DNA of 64,000 nucleotides. It comes from Microplitis mediator (lineage: Eukaryota; Arthropoda; Insecta; Hymenoptera; Braconidae). This document shows, piece after piece, positions 1 through 13,602 of this stretch. Position numbers and translations under genes: made by a program. The notes beneath the pieces are model-generated. The model was not told the DNA's origin and did no database searches. It saw nothing but the letters and a program-made list of their open reading frames with translations. Every line of letters starts with the position of its first letter. Position 1 is the stretch's first letter. The stretch spans positions 14,933,401 through 14,997,400 of the forward strand of contig NC_079979.1 in assembly GCF_029852145.1 (NCBI RefSeq), in the 5' to 3' direction.

Positions 1-20
1 AATATTAGGGGGCAGAGGCA

Positions 21-113
21 GCCGATCGGTTCTCGAGTGGCTCGGGCGATCATCCAAGTTAAGCAGCATCGAGCATGATCGCTACTTGGTTGGGTGACCA
101 CTTAGCCACGCGT
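21..113 (+). pseudogene. 5S rRNA-derived segment
   Basis: The order of motifs matches eukaryotic 5S rRNA: cggttctcg, then gatcatccaagttaagcagc (box A region), then ctacttggttgggtgaccac (box C region) and a closing cgcg. The first ~25 nt of a normal 5S gene are missing and several positions differ, so it is unlikely to give functional 5S rRNA. It sits exactly at the head of the long inverted arm. Known 5S-derived retroelements (SINE3 type) carry such a head as an internal RNA polymerase III promoter; that role here is inference. Confidence 0.75.
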
Positions 114-158
114 TGAGCTCGATCGGAGGTCTCTGACCGTTAGGCGCGGAATGAGGAT

Positions 159-196
159 CTAGTGATCGGTAAAATGGGAATTTTATCGATCACTAG
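159..196. repeat. Short palindrome inside the arm
   Basis: ctagtgatcg and cgatcactag flank a small AT-rich centre, giving a hairpin-capable palindrome. The same structure recurs in the opposite arm at about 13419-13456. Confidence 0.7.
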
Positions 197-703
197 AGCC
201 TCACCCAAACCGAACTGTACTGGCAATGGTTTTCTCTGCGGTTTCCCTTGCCCCTATACTCCCACAGCCAAGGTGGGGGGGGGGGTAGGGTATCACCGTA
301 ATGGTACAGTACAGTATAAGCACAAGTCGGGCTACAGCCGCACAATGAAAAGCAGGAAAAAGTAAAAGCAGTTGCGATATAAAGGCAAAAAGTGTAAAAG
401 GCCGTAATTGCGGCTGCACTAGAAAACAATTAAAATTAAAAAATTGTAAAAAAAATATTGAAATATTGAAATAAAATAGTTAGATAAATTGTTGTCCAAG
501 CAAGCAATTACTCAATGAAATTTAGTTACACGAATTTAATCCTATTCTAATATCCTGAAGATTAACAAGACTCTCAATGGCATTAATTTCTCCAGTTAGA
601 TTAACATGATATACCAGCAAAGTCTCTCGTTGGCTTCAATAGATACTCTGTACGCAATACTGTCATGCATTATACCTGCCGCAGTAGCATAGCATTGATG
701 AGG

Positions 704-1964
704 ATCAAATAACAGTTCTATTGAAGCCTTAATACATAGCAAGTGAGCAAAAGCAATTGCTATTCACTTAAACTCTCAGTATTACAGGTCAAACGATATA
801 TAATGCTTTGAAGTGTTAAAGAGAAAGTTAAAGCGACACATTATACATAGTATGTATGTATACGTATATATATATGTGTGAGTAGAATATAGAGCCACGT
901 TGACTAGATATAAATGCAATTGCTTTAATCGTTGAGTCGACTAATATCAAAGCTACAGTAATGTCTCCCATCATTATCATTACTTTCTCTCTCTCTTTCT
1001 CTCTGTCTCTATCTCTCTATCACTATAAATACTACTCCGCAGTATACCGAAGTAATGACTTTCATCGTCATTTCAAATGGTCATGATCATAATCATGATC
1101 AACTAACGCAGTACAATTTCACAAAGTGATGAAAATACTAATATATATGCAGATAATTATTTACTATAAAAACTTTAAATCATTGAGTAAATTTACGCAG
1201 CTATATATATGTATATATATATATACCATTCATTTCTATTTTTTAGAATTTTTTCATTTAACGCGCACGAGAAGCCAATTGAAACGCTTTGACTCTTTGT
1301 CTCATAATACGAAGAGGAAAAAGATCAAAAGAATCTATTCATAGTAGACTTTTCGCTAACGCTATTGTCAACTTATATTCATGGACTTTTATGAACTGAT
1401 TAAAAACTTTAAACTTTTTTCTTTTAGACTATTTTTTTTTTTTTTTTTTATATATCACTTCTCATTATTGCATGAGCTTCAATTAGCTTTTATAGAAGCC
1501 AGGAAAATCAACAGATAAAAAAAGCTGACGGATTAAAAAGAGTAAGAAGGGAGAAGAGATGGAAAGGAAGTGAGGAGTAAGACAAAGTTTACCTTTGAAT
1601 TCTCAGCAAAAAACTACCTCGATTTTCTCTTGAGCTACTACTTCATTTTCTTCGACTCATACCTCCTGCGAGAATTCTTCACATTGGTTCCGGATTTTTA
1701 TTTTTTTTTCCTTAACTCTTTTTCTTAACATTTTATTTTATTTTTCTTTCATAATAGTGTAAATCCCTCAATAACTTGATTGCTATTTCCTATTACTCAG
1801 AGGTTATACTAAGATTTATGAAAAATTTTTTATAAAAAAAAAAAAATAAAAGAAAAAATAATACATACAGTTTAATGAGGAAAAGTCAAGTGACCTTGAC
1901 AGGTCCGTTATAAAGCACAACCTCGCCGCTTCGCGTTCGAGGCGTGCAAAATAATGATAATCTC
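704..1964. other. Gene-free stretch
   Basis: AT-rich DNA without a convincing coding frame. It includes a CT-rich microsatellite at about 984-1020, short TA/GTAT tracts near 845-880 and 1200-1225, and homopolymer T and A runs. I saw no terminal inverted repeats here. Confidence 0.6.
1915..1948. repeat. GC-rich hairpin, copy 1
   Basis: gcac..cctcg pairs with cgagg..gtgc around a loop containing cgcttcgcg. It stands out against AT-rich flanks. The preceding ataaagcac and following gtgcaaaa are shared with a second hairpin at 43976-44006. Confidence 0.55.
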
Positions 1965-1966
1965 TA

Positions 1967-2190
1967 CACTGTCAAAAATCGGAGTGAATTCGGAGTGATT
2001 ACGAATTTTATTTACGTTACTTGAAGTTTTGGAGTTTTTACAAAAAATCAATCCGCATATGCAGTAAATAGAGTGTTTTAATATTAAAATAAACTCCCCT
2101 TCGGAGTAAATTTCACTCCGAGGGGACTAAATAAATAAGCAGTCATCCACTACGAATTAAATCCGCATTCACTCTGCAAATTTTTTAGTG
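1967..2190. mobile_element. MITE, 'cggagtgaa' family
   Basis: A 224 bp element with termini cactgtcaaaaatcgg and (reverse complement) cactaaaaaatttgc, flanked by TA on both sides. The body is built from repeats of cggagtgaat/attcactccg. Related copies lie at about 6931, 12580, 16637, 34406, 45163, 55816 and 59712. It is non-coding and presumably mobilised in trans. Confidence 0.75.
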
Positions 2191-2211
2191 TACAGAGAAT
2201 AATATGTTTTA

Positions 2212-2466
2212 TTAAAAAACAAGCCGCGTCGAATGCCACCTTGCAGATAGAAATCGGTTTATCCGTTCAAAAGTTACAGAATATTTACATACAGACGTAC
2301 GTACACACACATACACTCGGACATCCTCTTGAAAATAGTCAGGATGGCTTCCTAAGACCTTAAAACGTCGAGATCTAGTCGAAACTCGGTTTTCAAAAAT
2401 TGAGCCGAAACCAATAACTCTCCTTTTTTTGAAAATTTTCAATTTTCTTAGTGGGAAGTTAAAAAT
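2212..2466 (-). repeat. 'aacttcccgct' family repeat, partial
   Basis: Read on the minus strand it begins ttaacttcccac, followed by a gaaaattttc segment, the ttggtttcgg block and a variable CA/GT-rich centre. The order matches copies at 24009, 24727, 27054, 33868 and 57369. An open frame of 93 codons runs through it by chance. I recognise no protein. Confidence 0.65.
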
Positions 2467-5564
<3,098 letters not shown>

Positions 5565-5870
5565 CACGGAGAGAAATGTCAAGTAAATATATGCCTATGC
5601 AGCACACGGGAAAAAATTTACTGTTGCTGCAACAGGATTTTATCCCGTTACTGCAACATGACCGATTTGTTGCAGCTGCAAGAAAATCCTGTTGCTGCAA
5701 CATGGCCGCCTCCTGTTGCAGCAACAGTAAATTTTTTCCGTGCATAGTAATAATTATATTACTCTATAGTTTGTGTCACGCCGCTCTTATGTGACTGCTT
5801 ATACAAACTGTAGAGTAATGTAATTATTACTATACTGCATAGGCATATTTACTTGACATTTCTTTCCGTG
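5565..5870. mobile_element. Nested MITE, outer element (CACGGAGAGAAATGTC family)
   Basis: Termini cacggagagaaatgtcaag and gacatttctttccgtg with TA on both sides. The halves fold on each other around tagagtaatg. A second, uninterrupted copy is at 28241-28405. Here a smaller element (5605-5742) has landed in the left half. Overlapping frames of about 70 codons on both strands are palindrome artefacts. Confidence 0.85.
5605..5742. mobile_element. Inner 138 bp palindromic MITE
   Basis: Termini cacgggaaaaaatttactg and cagtaaattttttccgtg, with internal repeats of tgttgctgcaaca. Flanked by CA on each side. The uninterrupted outer copy near 28270 has a single CA there, so the target duplication is CA, not TA. 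Confidence 0.8.
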
Positions 5871-6856
5871 TAGCCAGTAACTAAATTTTTATTATGTTGT
5901 TGGCAGAAATTGCACTTCATTTACATGCTATCGAGTAGTATATTTTACATGTGCATGGGAAAAATTTACATATTTTCCACACGTTCTCGCAGTATCATAT
6001 ATTTTGGAAAATTTTTTTTTAAAATTGATCTGCGTGTGTGATTCAAAATTTTTTAAATCTCATTGTGCTTTTTCAACCATACATAAATATGATGACTTAT
6101 AACAAAATAAGTTGTTAATTTTTTTATTGAAAAAAATTTCTCATAATAATAATAAAAGATTATAATTTCTCTTTTTTTTTTTTATCAAACAATTTTTTTG
6201 TGGTTGATATCAAGGATAAATGAATAAATTACGTCATCATAAATGTTCAATAACAATTCAGCTTAAATCAAAACATGTATCCATGCATCTAATTAATGCA
6301 TTATTAATTTTTCAATCATATTTCTTTTCAATATTTATTCAAAAATTATAATTTAATAATACATTGTTGTGGAAACGAAATGTTATACCGCAATGAGTAT
6401 GTAATTATTTTTAATTGAATATATGCGGCTATTATAAAATAGCAATTATCGTGTAATCATTATACGAATGATAACACAATTAATAATGTCAATCAATAAA
6501 TAATTTATTGGTAGTATAATTTAGCAAAAGGGCTTGTATTACTTCATTTCACGATTGATTGACATTAACGTCCAATAGATGGATGAAAGCACTGAGACTT
6601 ACTGACAAATTACATATTAGCGAGCTGCTCGGATAGCGATCGATGCGATTGATTGTCCTCTAGTGTGTATTCACAAGTGTTACATGTGTATTTACACTCC
6701 TAGTGTGTCAATGATCATTGTTCTTGCATGACCGACGAGTAAACGTAATATACACCTCTATGGATATCTAACTAGATTCACATCAATTATAATTAATAAT
6801 TACACTAATAACTATTTACGCTTATTAACCAGCACAATTTACAATACTTTCACAAT
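5871..6856. other. Gene-free AT-rich stretch
   Basis: No coding exon or clear element. The less AT-rich part at about 6540-6780 has no recognisable product. Confidence 0.5.
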
Positions 6857-6861
6857 ATTAC

Positions 6862-6924
<63 letters not shown>
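6857..6924. repeat. (ATT)n microsatellite
   Basis: About 22 units of att/tat in tandem, abutting the element that begins near 6931. Confidence 0.95.
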
Positions 6925-6925
<1 letters not shown>

Positions 6926-6930
6926 CTATA

Positions 6931-8165
6931 ACAAATCGGGAGTGAATTCGTCACTCGGAGTTCCGGAGTTTAAAAAAAAATCACTTCGCATGCGGAGTAA
7001 ATTGGGATTTTTTATGGGCGGAGTGATTTCGGAGTGACGCGGATTTTATTTCAATCCGCATTCACTCCGGTCCGGAGTTTTAATACTTAAATAAATTAAT
7101 ATTTAATAGAAACATAATTATTCCAATAAATAATTTATTCAGATATTAATAGTTAAGCTTAAAATATTATGTTTTTAATTTATGTTTGTAACTTACTAAA
7201 TTATAATTTCATATCGATACTGCCATTCTAATACGTCGTATCCCACATTTGGGAAATTTTTCAGGAGACGATAAAAACGTTTCACGGTCGGCAAAGAAAA
7301 TTATTTGTAATATGTTTACATTGGTATAACCTACAAATTTATTTTCATGTATTTCATAAAATACAGGCATTTGTAGTGAATAAATAATTTTGAATTATAT
7401 GCTGTAAGAAGAGTAAAAAATTATGCATAATTACCTTCTTACTGATGTCGTTAATTACTTCCTTAAAATTAACTTAAAATCGAAAATGTTAAGCGTGACT
7501 GAACCTATGCGAATGTGGGATACGACATATTAGAATATTTATTTAAAAATACTAAATATACAATTTGACCTTTAAAATTTCGACATAAGCTGCACATTGT
7601 TACAATGATTCCATTTTTCAAGAAAAGTGAAAATGTCAAATTTTGTGGGATACGACGTATTAGAATGGCAGTATCGATATATATAATACATAGTGAAAAT
7701 ATTAAATCATTGAATAGCTATAGTGACATAGTTTTTATAGGGACATTTTATATTTCGGTACATTATGAAATGTTATCTCGTGGTATGGTTGATGTCACTC
7801 ATACGACAGTTTGTGACTCAGTGGAATTATATTTGATCAAGTTTTATTATCAGCTGCTTATAATTTTTAAAAATCATTTCGCGTGAATATATGGAAAGGG
7901 AGCTCGTAATTATTTCCGTACTCAATATAAATATCAAAATATCAAAGACCTAAGCTCACTATCTATTAGTAATTTTTTTTATGATTAATATTTTTTGAAA
8001 CTTCCCTTCGGAGTGAAATTCACTCCGAGGGAATTAAATAAATAAAAAATCATCCACTCCGCGATAACTCCTATTCGGAGTAAATTTCACTCCAAAGGTG
8101 AGTGAATAAATAAAAAGTCATCCACTCCGCGTTCACTTCAAATTCACACCGCAATTTTTTTTGTC
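6931..8165. mobile_element. Long 'cggagtgaa' family element, copy 1
   Basis: The ends carry the cggagtgaa/ttcactccg repeats typical of the short family members. They enclose a unique core (about 7090-7210 and 7680-8000) that reappears in reverse complement at 16637-18012. It is interrupted by the insertion at 7214-7677. The 93-codon frame at 7605-7886 crosses the junction of the two elements and is therefore spurious. Exact outer ends are uncertain by about 10 bp. Confidence 0.75.
7214..7677. mobile_element. 464 bp element with ~34 bp TIRs
   Basis: Perfect inverted ends tcgatactgccattctaata ... and their complement, extending through cgtcgtatcccaca. Flanked by TA duplications at 7212-7213 and 7678-7679. 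The second copy of the host element (16637-18012) lacks this insertion, which confirms the boundaries. Termini and TA target fit a Tc1/mariner-type non-autonomous element. Confidence 0.85.
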
Positions 8166-9126
8166 CAACGTGTCTTTTTATTCTGCCCCAAAGATAAAAT
8201 TCTATTAAGAAAAGTAACAAATATAAAGTAACTAGCTATTTTTATAATATAAAAAAAATTCTGACCTACTTTTAACTGAGCTCAAGTGTTACAGCTTTAT
8301 TTAATCATAAATTAAGACCCCTTAAGGTGAGACTGATAAATTATTAATGAGAGAAATAATTATCACCCCATTGTATAAGTGTAATGAAAATTAAATATTA
8401 AATGAAAGTAAAACCTAAAAATAGACTAAGCAAAATTAATTTACTTGATATAATTTATCTTAGCCTAGTTTCAATGAAGAAAAAAGTTTTAAGAAATAGG
8501 GCAGAGTATAACTTGAGTAAACTTAATGTTTTTCTACTACTGAAACACCTGGCAGTTTCTTTATAATCGCGCTAATTGCGTCTCCGTTAAATTAAAATGT
8601 CTTGTAGGAAAAATAAGTTTTTAATATTTTTAAATTATCTATCTATATAATTAACTAATTAATAAGTTAATTTATCATAAAAAAATCAAAATTTTAATAG
8701 CTAATTAATAAATTCAGTAAATTAACAACAAATATTTAAAATACCTTCATTATCAATTACCAAAAGTAATAAATGCATTGATCGAAGCTGTACATTTTAC
8801 CTAATTTACTCTAAGTTAATTTGAAACTCATGTGAAATTTCATCATAAATTTTACTAATATTAATATACATTCACTAAAACTTACAACTAAATTAAATAT
8901 TTAATATAAATATTAGCTAAAAGATAAAATAATAAATTAAATTTATTAGATATGTTTGAAGTCTGACTTTAGTACTTGTTAGTGCTCGTAAACCCTCAAC
9001 TTCATTTACTCTATCGCTATATCATCGGCTTCTCGAATTTCTCGGGCTTGAGGTTACCCGCAGATCGGTTGATCCTGATTGCAAGCTGCAGAGACATCGA
9101 TCCTGGTTCACTCACTTATTTCATCG

Positions 9127-9172
<46 letters not shown>

Positions 9173-9328
9173 CTTTAGTGTAAAATGCATTTAGTTCAAG
9201 AGCTAAACGAATTTGTATAGTTGTTTTATTTGTATTTAGACTAATCTACACTGAGTTCACATATGCGTCAAATAAATTAATTTATATAAATAAATAAAAA
9301 AAAAATTGATTCAAAATTTAAACATGTA
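8166..9328. other. Gene-free stretch
   Basis: AT-rich. A (TA)n tract occupies about 9129-9171. A 72-codon frame at 8976-9194 ends in that repeat and looks accidental. Confidence 0.5.
9129..9171. repeat. (TA)n microsatellite
   Basis: About 21 uninterrupted AT units. Confidence 0.95.
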
Positions 9329-9937
9329 AGGTAAAAGCCCCTATACCCGCTCACTTTTCATTGGAGTGAGATTTAATCACTCAATATAAATGATGAAATA
9401 AAATGAAAAACCATATTTTTTTTTTATAGTTATTTTTTGAAGTTTTAAATATTAGAATAAAATTTAAGTTTGAAGAATAATCTTAATAATTGATTATTAT
9501 TAATTTTTTAAACAAGGTCCTTGAGTATACCCATAGTCGCTCACTAAAAGTTGTGATGCACTATTACTCGATCAACACATGGCCCTATTGCCGCTGAAAG
9601 ACAATATCAATTAAACTATGATAAGTTTATTGATTTGGACAAATAATTTATAAATTATACTACTTTATTCTTTCATAATACAAAATTTCATGAATTTTAA
9701 AAATGTATTTAATAAGATATAGTTGTAACAATTCTCAAAAAATTTGACGTAACCTAACGAATGAACGTTAAAGTAAAAAATATCCGGCTGAGTGCGATTT
9801 TAAAAACAGTCACTTAATTTAAATTTATAATCTATTATAAAATAATTTGGTATATTTTAATACATCTAGATTCACAAATCATTATTTATCAATAATAATT
9901 TTTTTAGTTGAAATTTGTGGTATAGGGGCTTTTACCT
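9329..9937. mobile_element. 609 bp MITE, aggtaaaagcccctatacc TIR
   Basis: Inverted termini aggtaaaagcccctatacc at both ends, each flanked by TA (9327-9328 and 9938-9939). The interior is AT-rich and non-coding. Confidence 0.85.
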
Positions 9938-10666
9938 TAATTACAATTACTAATGAACGAAGAAAAGCACAGGGATAAATAAAATGTAGAGAAAAAAAAA
10001 TGTTTAATTTACTGTAAATTAAAAATAAAAATACTTATGTATTTTTTTTTAAATTACAGTATCTTTAAACGTTTACGATGATGTCTATAAACACCGATTG
10101 TCGACATTGTCCGTTGTTTTGTGTTACATTTTTTTTTTTTATTTTATATTTATTTATTTTTTATTTCTATTCGTTATTTTTTGTTTTACTTATTTCTTTT
10201 TGTTGAGAAACAAACGCTACTTCTCTCGAGAGCCTAAGGTATACTCCTGCTTCACCGGAAGAGATTAGCCGTGGAGAAAAGTTTCCGTAGGACGTCGACT
10301 ATCCAAGTTTCACGAGAGTTTTCAAGTTTCTCTTCCTCTTATGCTTCTCTCACCATCATTTTCTTCGTCTCCGTCGCTCTCGTTTAACTTTTTATCATCT
10401 CTTTTTACTGTTTCCTCTCTCTTTCATATCTTATAATGCCGCATGGCCTCGCGACGACGATCTGTCGCCAACTGGCATAATAATTTTTTACACAATACTG
10501 TTTTTTGAGATATATATTTACAATTTATAATTGCTTACTCAATTAAAATTTCCATTTATTCATTATATTCAGTCTTATAATTTTTTTCGTCCCTCCGGGC
10601 GAAAAGCGTCAACTTTCGTCCCGCGGTGCGAAATGAAGCCGCTTTCTGCCTCCGTCGAGGAGAAAT
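9938..10666. other. Gene-free stretch
   Basis: Homopolymer-rich part to about 10200, then more balanced sequence (10205-10480) with CT-rich runs. No exon recognised. Confidence 0.45.
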
Positions 10667-10794
10667 TAGTATATTACACACCTAGGGCAGTAAAGTAAGA
10701 AATGTCTCAGATCACATGTTTGTTGACCTCGGCCAGCAATTACATGTGATCTGAGACATTTCTTACTTTACTGCCCTAGATGTGTAATATACTA
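10667..10794. repeat. 128 bp near-perfect palindrome
   Basis: Arms of about 53 nt, starting tagtatattacacacctagg and closing with its complement, around a ~22 nt centre containing gacctcggcc. Only one or two positions differ between arms. The terminal tagtatatt(a/g)ca is shared with elements near 39910 and 49307, suggesting a small mobile family. Confidence 0.85.
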
Positions 10795-11113
10795 TTACAC
10801 TGTAAAAAAACAGCGTCAAAATTAATCCACTCACATTGGTGTAGCTGTGTTATCCAACCGGTGTTAAGAAAGTGAAATAGGTGATTTTTAAATAAACCGT
10901 TTTCATAAATAAAGACCCAAATTATTAAATGACATATCTCATTCGATGCGTAAAGTTATTATTTATCGTATAAAATGCTTCTCGTTCGGAAAGTTTAGTT
11001 TATATCTGAGAACGGCTCATTTGAAATTTTCATTTGCTAATGTAACTGCATCAAGGACAATTTTATTTGTTCACATGTATGTGAGGAAGTGAATAAATGG
11101 CATATGCTCTTAA
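10795..11113. other. Gene-free stretch
   Basis: Begins with a cactgtaaaaaaacagcg end-like sequence at about 10798 whose partner I could not place. A lone inverted end, ctctccgtg followed by ta, sits near 11827-11835. No coding signal. Confidence 0.35.
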
Positions 11114-11525
11114 CCTGCCAGCACTCACGTGAATACTTTCCGGTAATCTTTACTCTCATGATGAGAGATTTGCTCACGCTCTATGCGCATGCGTCTAACA
11201 TCTCGCGCGCTTTGGCGCACTTGTAACGGAGGATAAGTTTAAAAGTTACGAAGTATACCGAGTGCGGCCGAACAGCTATTCACTTACGAAGGAACAATAA
11301 TCCCGTGATGAGAAGAATGCTCACAATTTCCGAAGCGCATGAGGAAAATATTTTTTTATAAATTATATATAATATTAAGGCATTTCAAAATTCATAATTT
11401 GAAAATAGATAAAATTACTCGAAGGTAGAAAAAATTTTATCTACCCTTTCCATTTGAAAAAAAAAATAGTTATCATTGTTTTACATCGAGCGTGAGCATT
11501 TGCTCATAACTTGAGTGCTGACGGG
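11114..11525. mobile_element. piggyBac-type MITE (TTAA target)
   Basis: TTAA followed by cctgccagcactca at the left, tgagtgctgacggg followed by TTAA at the right. The 14 bp inverted ends differ at two positions. The TTAA duplication is the diagnostic target of the piggyBac superfamily. The 412 bp interior has no transposase. Confidence 0.85.
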
Positions 11526-12579
11526 TTAATAGTCAGATCATCAGAAACGCGCGAAAATTCGAAAAAAACTAAAGAAATACACTTTTATTCAAAGCTTAAA
11601 AAATTCTCGAGGTTAAGTGATCGCACTTGCATGAGGTATCGCTCTAGAAAATAGCTATTTATGATATAAGTCGGATAAGTAACAGATCACAGCATGGGTC
11701 GGCTCCAGAATGAGCTGACAGGTTGCGCTAAAATCCTTACTCGTTCTCTTGTGATACAACACAACCAGAGGCGAATTCTGAACAAGATTCGTCCATTCTA
11801 CATAGAAATTAAAACTATTCTTTTCTCTCCGTGTAGATGTAGCTGCACGTATAATTAAATATAAAACACATGAATCTGCAATCTATACTTTAATTATAAT
11901 AAACTAAACTAACGCCCACATGTTATGCTGTCAAACTAAATCCGTACGTGCCTGGTTTGTGAGCAAGTTAATAACACAAAGTCTTCTTTAATTAGAGAAC
12001 AGCTAGATTCCTGAACATATCACGTATCTACATCTTGTTTATATCTATCTATCCATTTATCTCTCACTCATTCTCCATCTCACTCTTGATACAAATATGT
12101 GTTCAACTTCTTGTTGTACACGCGAATCCATGCAAACATATATCATGGTGTTACTTGTCTCGGTTACTCGTTGAATTGAGTTTGCTTATATGTCAACGAA
12201 ATAATATATCCGGGCGGAAGTTTTGTCAAGGTATACTTCATACCTACAAATTTTACTTACTGCTATTATTGTTATTGTTGTTGTTAGAATAAGTTAAGTT
12301 GTTAGTACTTGAGTGTAATAAAAATCAAAACTATGAAGAGGAAGTTAAAGGTGTCTTATAGTATACGGAGTATTCTATATCGGTCTATATCAGTTCATGA
12401 ACTGGTCATAACTTTATTTCACCCCTTTCTCTACTCGTATAGTTTATGTCTAGATTTATTGGGCGTACAGTGGACACGCCATTTTCGAGATTATTTATAT
12501 GAAAATGTCACACAGTTAAGTCGGGAATCTCAGTAGCAATGAATTGCATTTATAAAGTTATTTTATGTTTATTTATATT
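11526..12579. other. Gene-free stretch
   Basis: Plus-strand frames at 12035-12292 and 12309-12536 give low-complexity hydrophobic or serine-rich peptides without recognisable motifs or splice context. I treat them as non-coding. Confidence 0.4.
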
Positions 12580-12876
12580 GAAAAAAATGGCGAGTGAACA
12601 CGGATTTTATTACGATCCAAATTCGATCTGTCAATTGGAGTTCTAGTCTGAAATAAAATCACTCCGCAGACGAGTGAATGGGGAATTTTTTTCAGAGGAC
12701 TGATGTGGATTTTATTTCAACAATTCAATCTGCATTCACTCCGAACCGAAGTTTTAATGTTAAAATAAACTCGTTTGCGGAGTGAATTTTATTTCGAGGG
12801 ATTCAAAATTAAAAATCATTCGATTCGCATTCACTCCGTATTTAAACCGCATTCACTCTGCAAATTTTTTACAGTG
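12580..12876. mobile_element. 'cggagtgaa' family MITE, diverged
   Basis: Same order of cggagtgaa-type repeats as the copy at 1967, closing with aaattttttacagtg. The ends are diverged and a target duplication is not clear. Confidence 0.6.
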
Positions 12877-12921
12877 CAAATAATTCATATTAGTGTTTAT
12901 TTATTTATTAGTGGTACTTAT

Positions 12922-13602
12922 ACTCATCAATGGTATGCTACTGCGGTAGGTATAGTGCATGACAGTATTGCGTATAGTGTCTATTGAAGCCAACGAGAGA
13001 CTTTGCTGGTATATCATATTAATCTAACTGGAGAAATTAATGCCATTGAGAGTCCTATTAATTTTCAGGATATTAGAATAGGATTAAATTCGTGTAACTA
13101 AATTTCATTGAGTAATTGCTTGCTTGGACAACAGTTTATCTAACTATTTTATTTCAATATTTCAATATTTTACAATTTTTTTAATTTTAATTGTTTTCTA
13201 GTGCAGCCGCAATTACGGCCTTTTACACTTTTTGCCTTTATATCGCAACTGCTTTACTTTTTCCTGCTTTTCATTGTGCGGCTGTAGCCCGACTTGTGCT
13301 TATACCGTACTGTACCATTACGGTGATACCCTACCCCCCACCTTGGATGTGGGAGTATAGGGGCAAGGGAAACCACAGAGAAAACCATTGCCAGTACAGT
13401 TCGGTTTGGGTGAGGCTCTAGTGATCGATAAAATTCCCATTTTACCGATCACTAGATCCTCATTCCGCGCCTAACGGTCAGAGACCTCCGATCGAGCTCA
13501 ACGCGTGGCTAAGTGGTCACCCAACCAAGTAGCGATCATGCTCGATGCTGCTTAACTTGGATGATCGCCCGAGCCACTCGAGAACCGATCGGCTGCCTCT
13601 GC
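12922..13602 (-). repeat. Right arm of the ~690 bp inverted repeat, 5S-headed
   Basis: Reverse complement of 12-703. The 5S-like head is outermost, and the sharp outer end at 13602 is followed by unrelated tacatttatt. Both arms can encode near-identical peptides beginning MFSSAAAITAFYTFCLYI (minus strand 193-429, plus strand 13191-13421), which simply reflects their sequence identity. Confidence 0.85.
13501..13594 (-). pseudogene. 5S rRNA-derived segment, second copy
   Basis: On the minus strand it shows the same box A-like gttaagcagc and box C-like gggtgaccac in the same spacing as at 21-113. It is again truncated at its 5' side. Confidence 0.75.

Larger units (their letters stand above)
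12..703 (+). repeat. Left arm of a ~690 bp inverted repeat, 5S-headed
   Basis: This block matches the reverse complement of 12922-13602 almost throughout, with scattered substitutions and small indels such as the longer G run near 277-286. The outer limit is sharp: both arms share gcagaggcagccgatcgg and then diverge completely. The inner limit is near the shared gcattgatga. Internal order from the outside is a 5S-like segment, a short palindrome, a C/G-rich stretch, then AT-rich sequence. It is either one terminal inverted repeat of a 13.6 kb element or one of two independently inserted, oppositely oriented copies of a ~690 bp element. No convincing target duplication flanks it. Confidence 0.85.

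Noticed and set aside
12..703. Functional 5S rRNA gene
   Set aside because: The 5' portion is missing and several conserved positions differ; it is embedded in a repeated arm.
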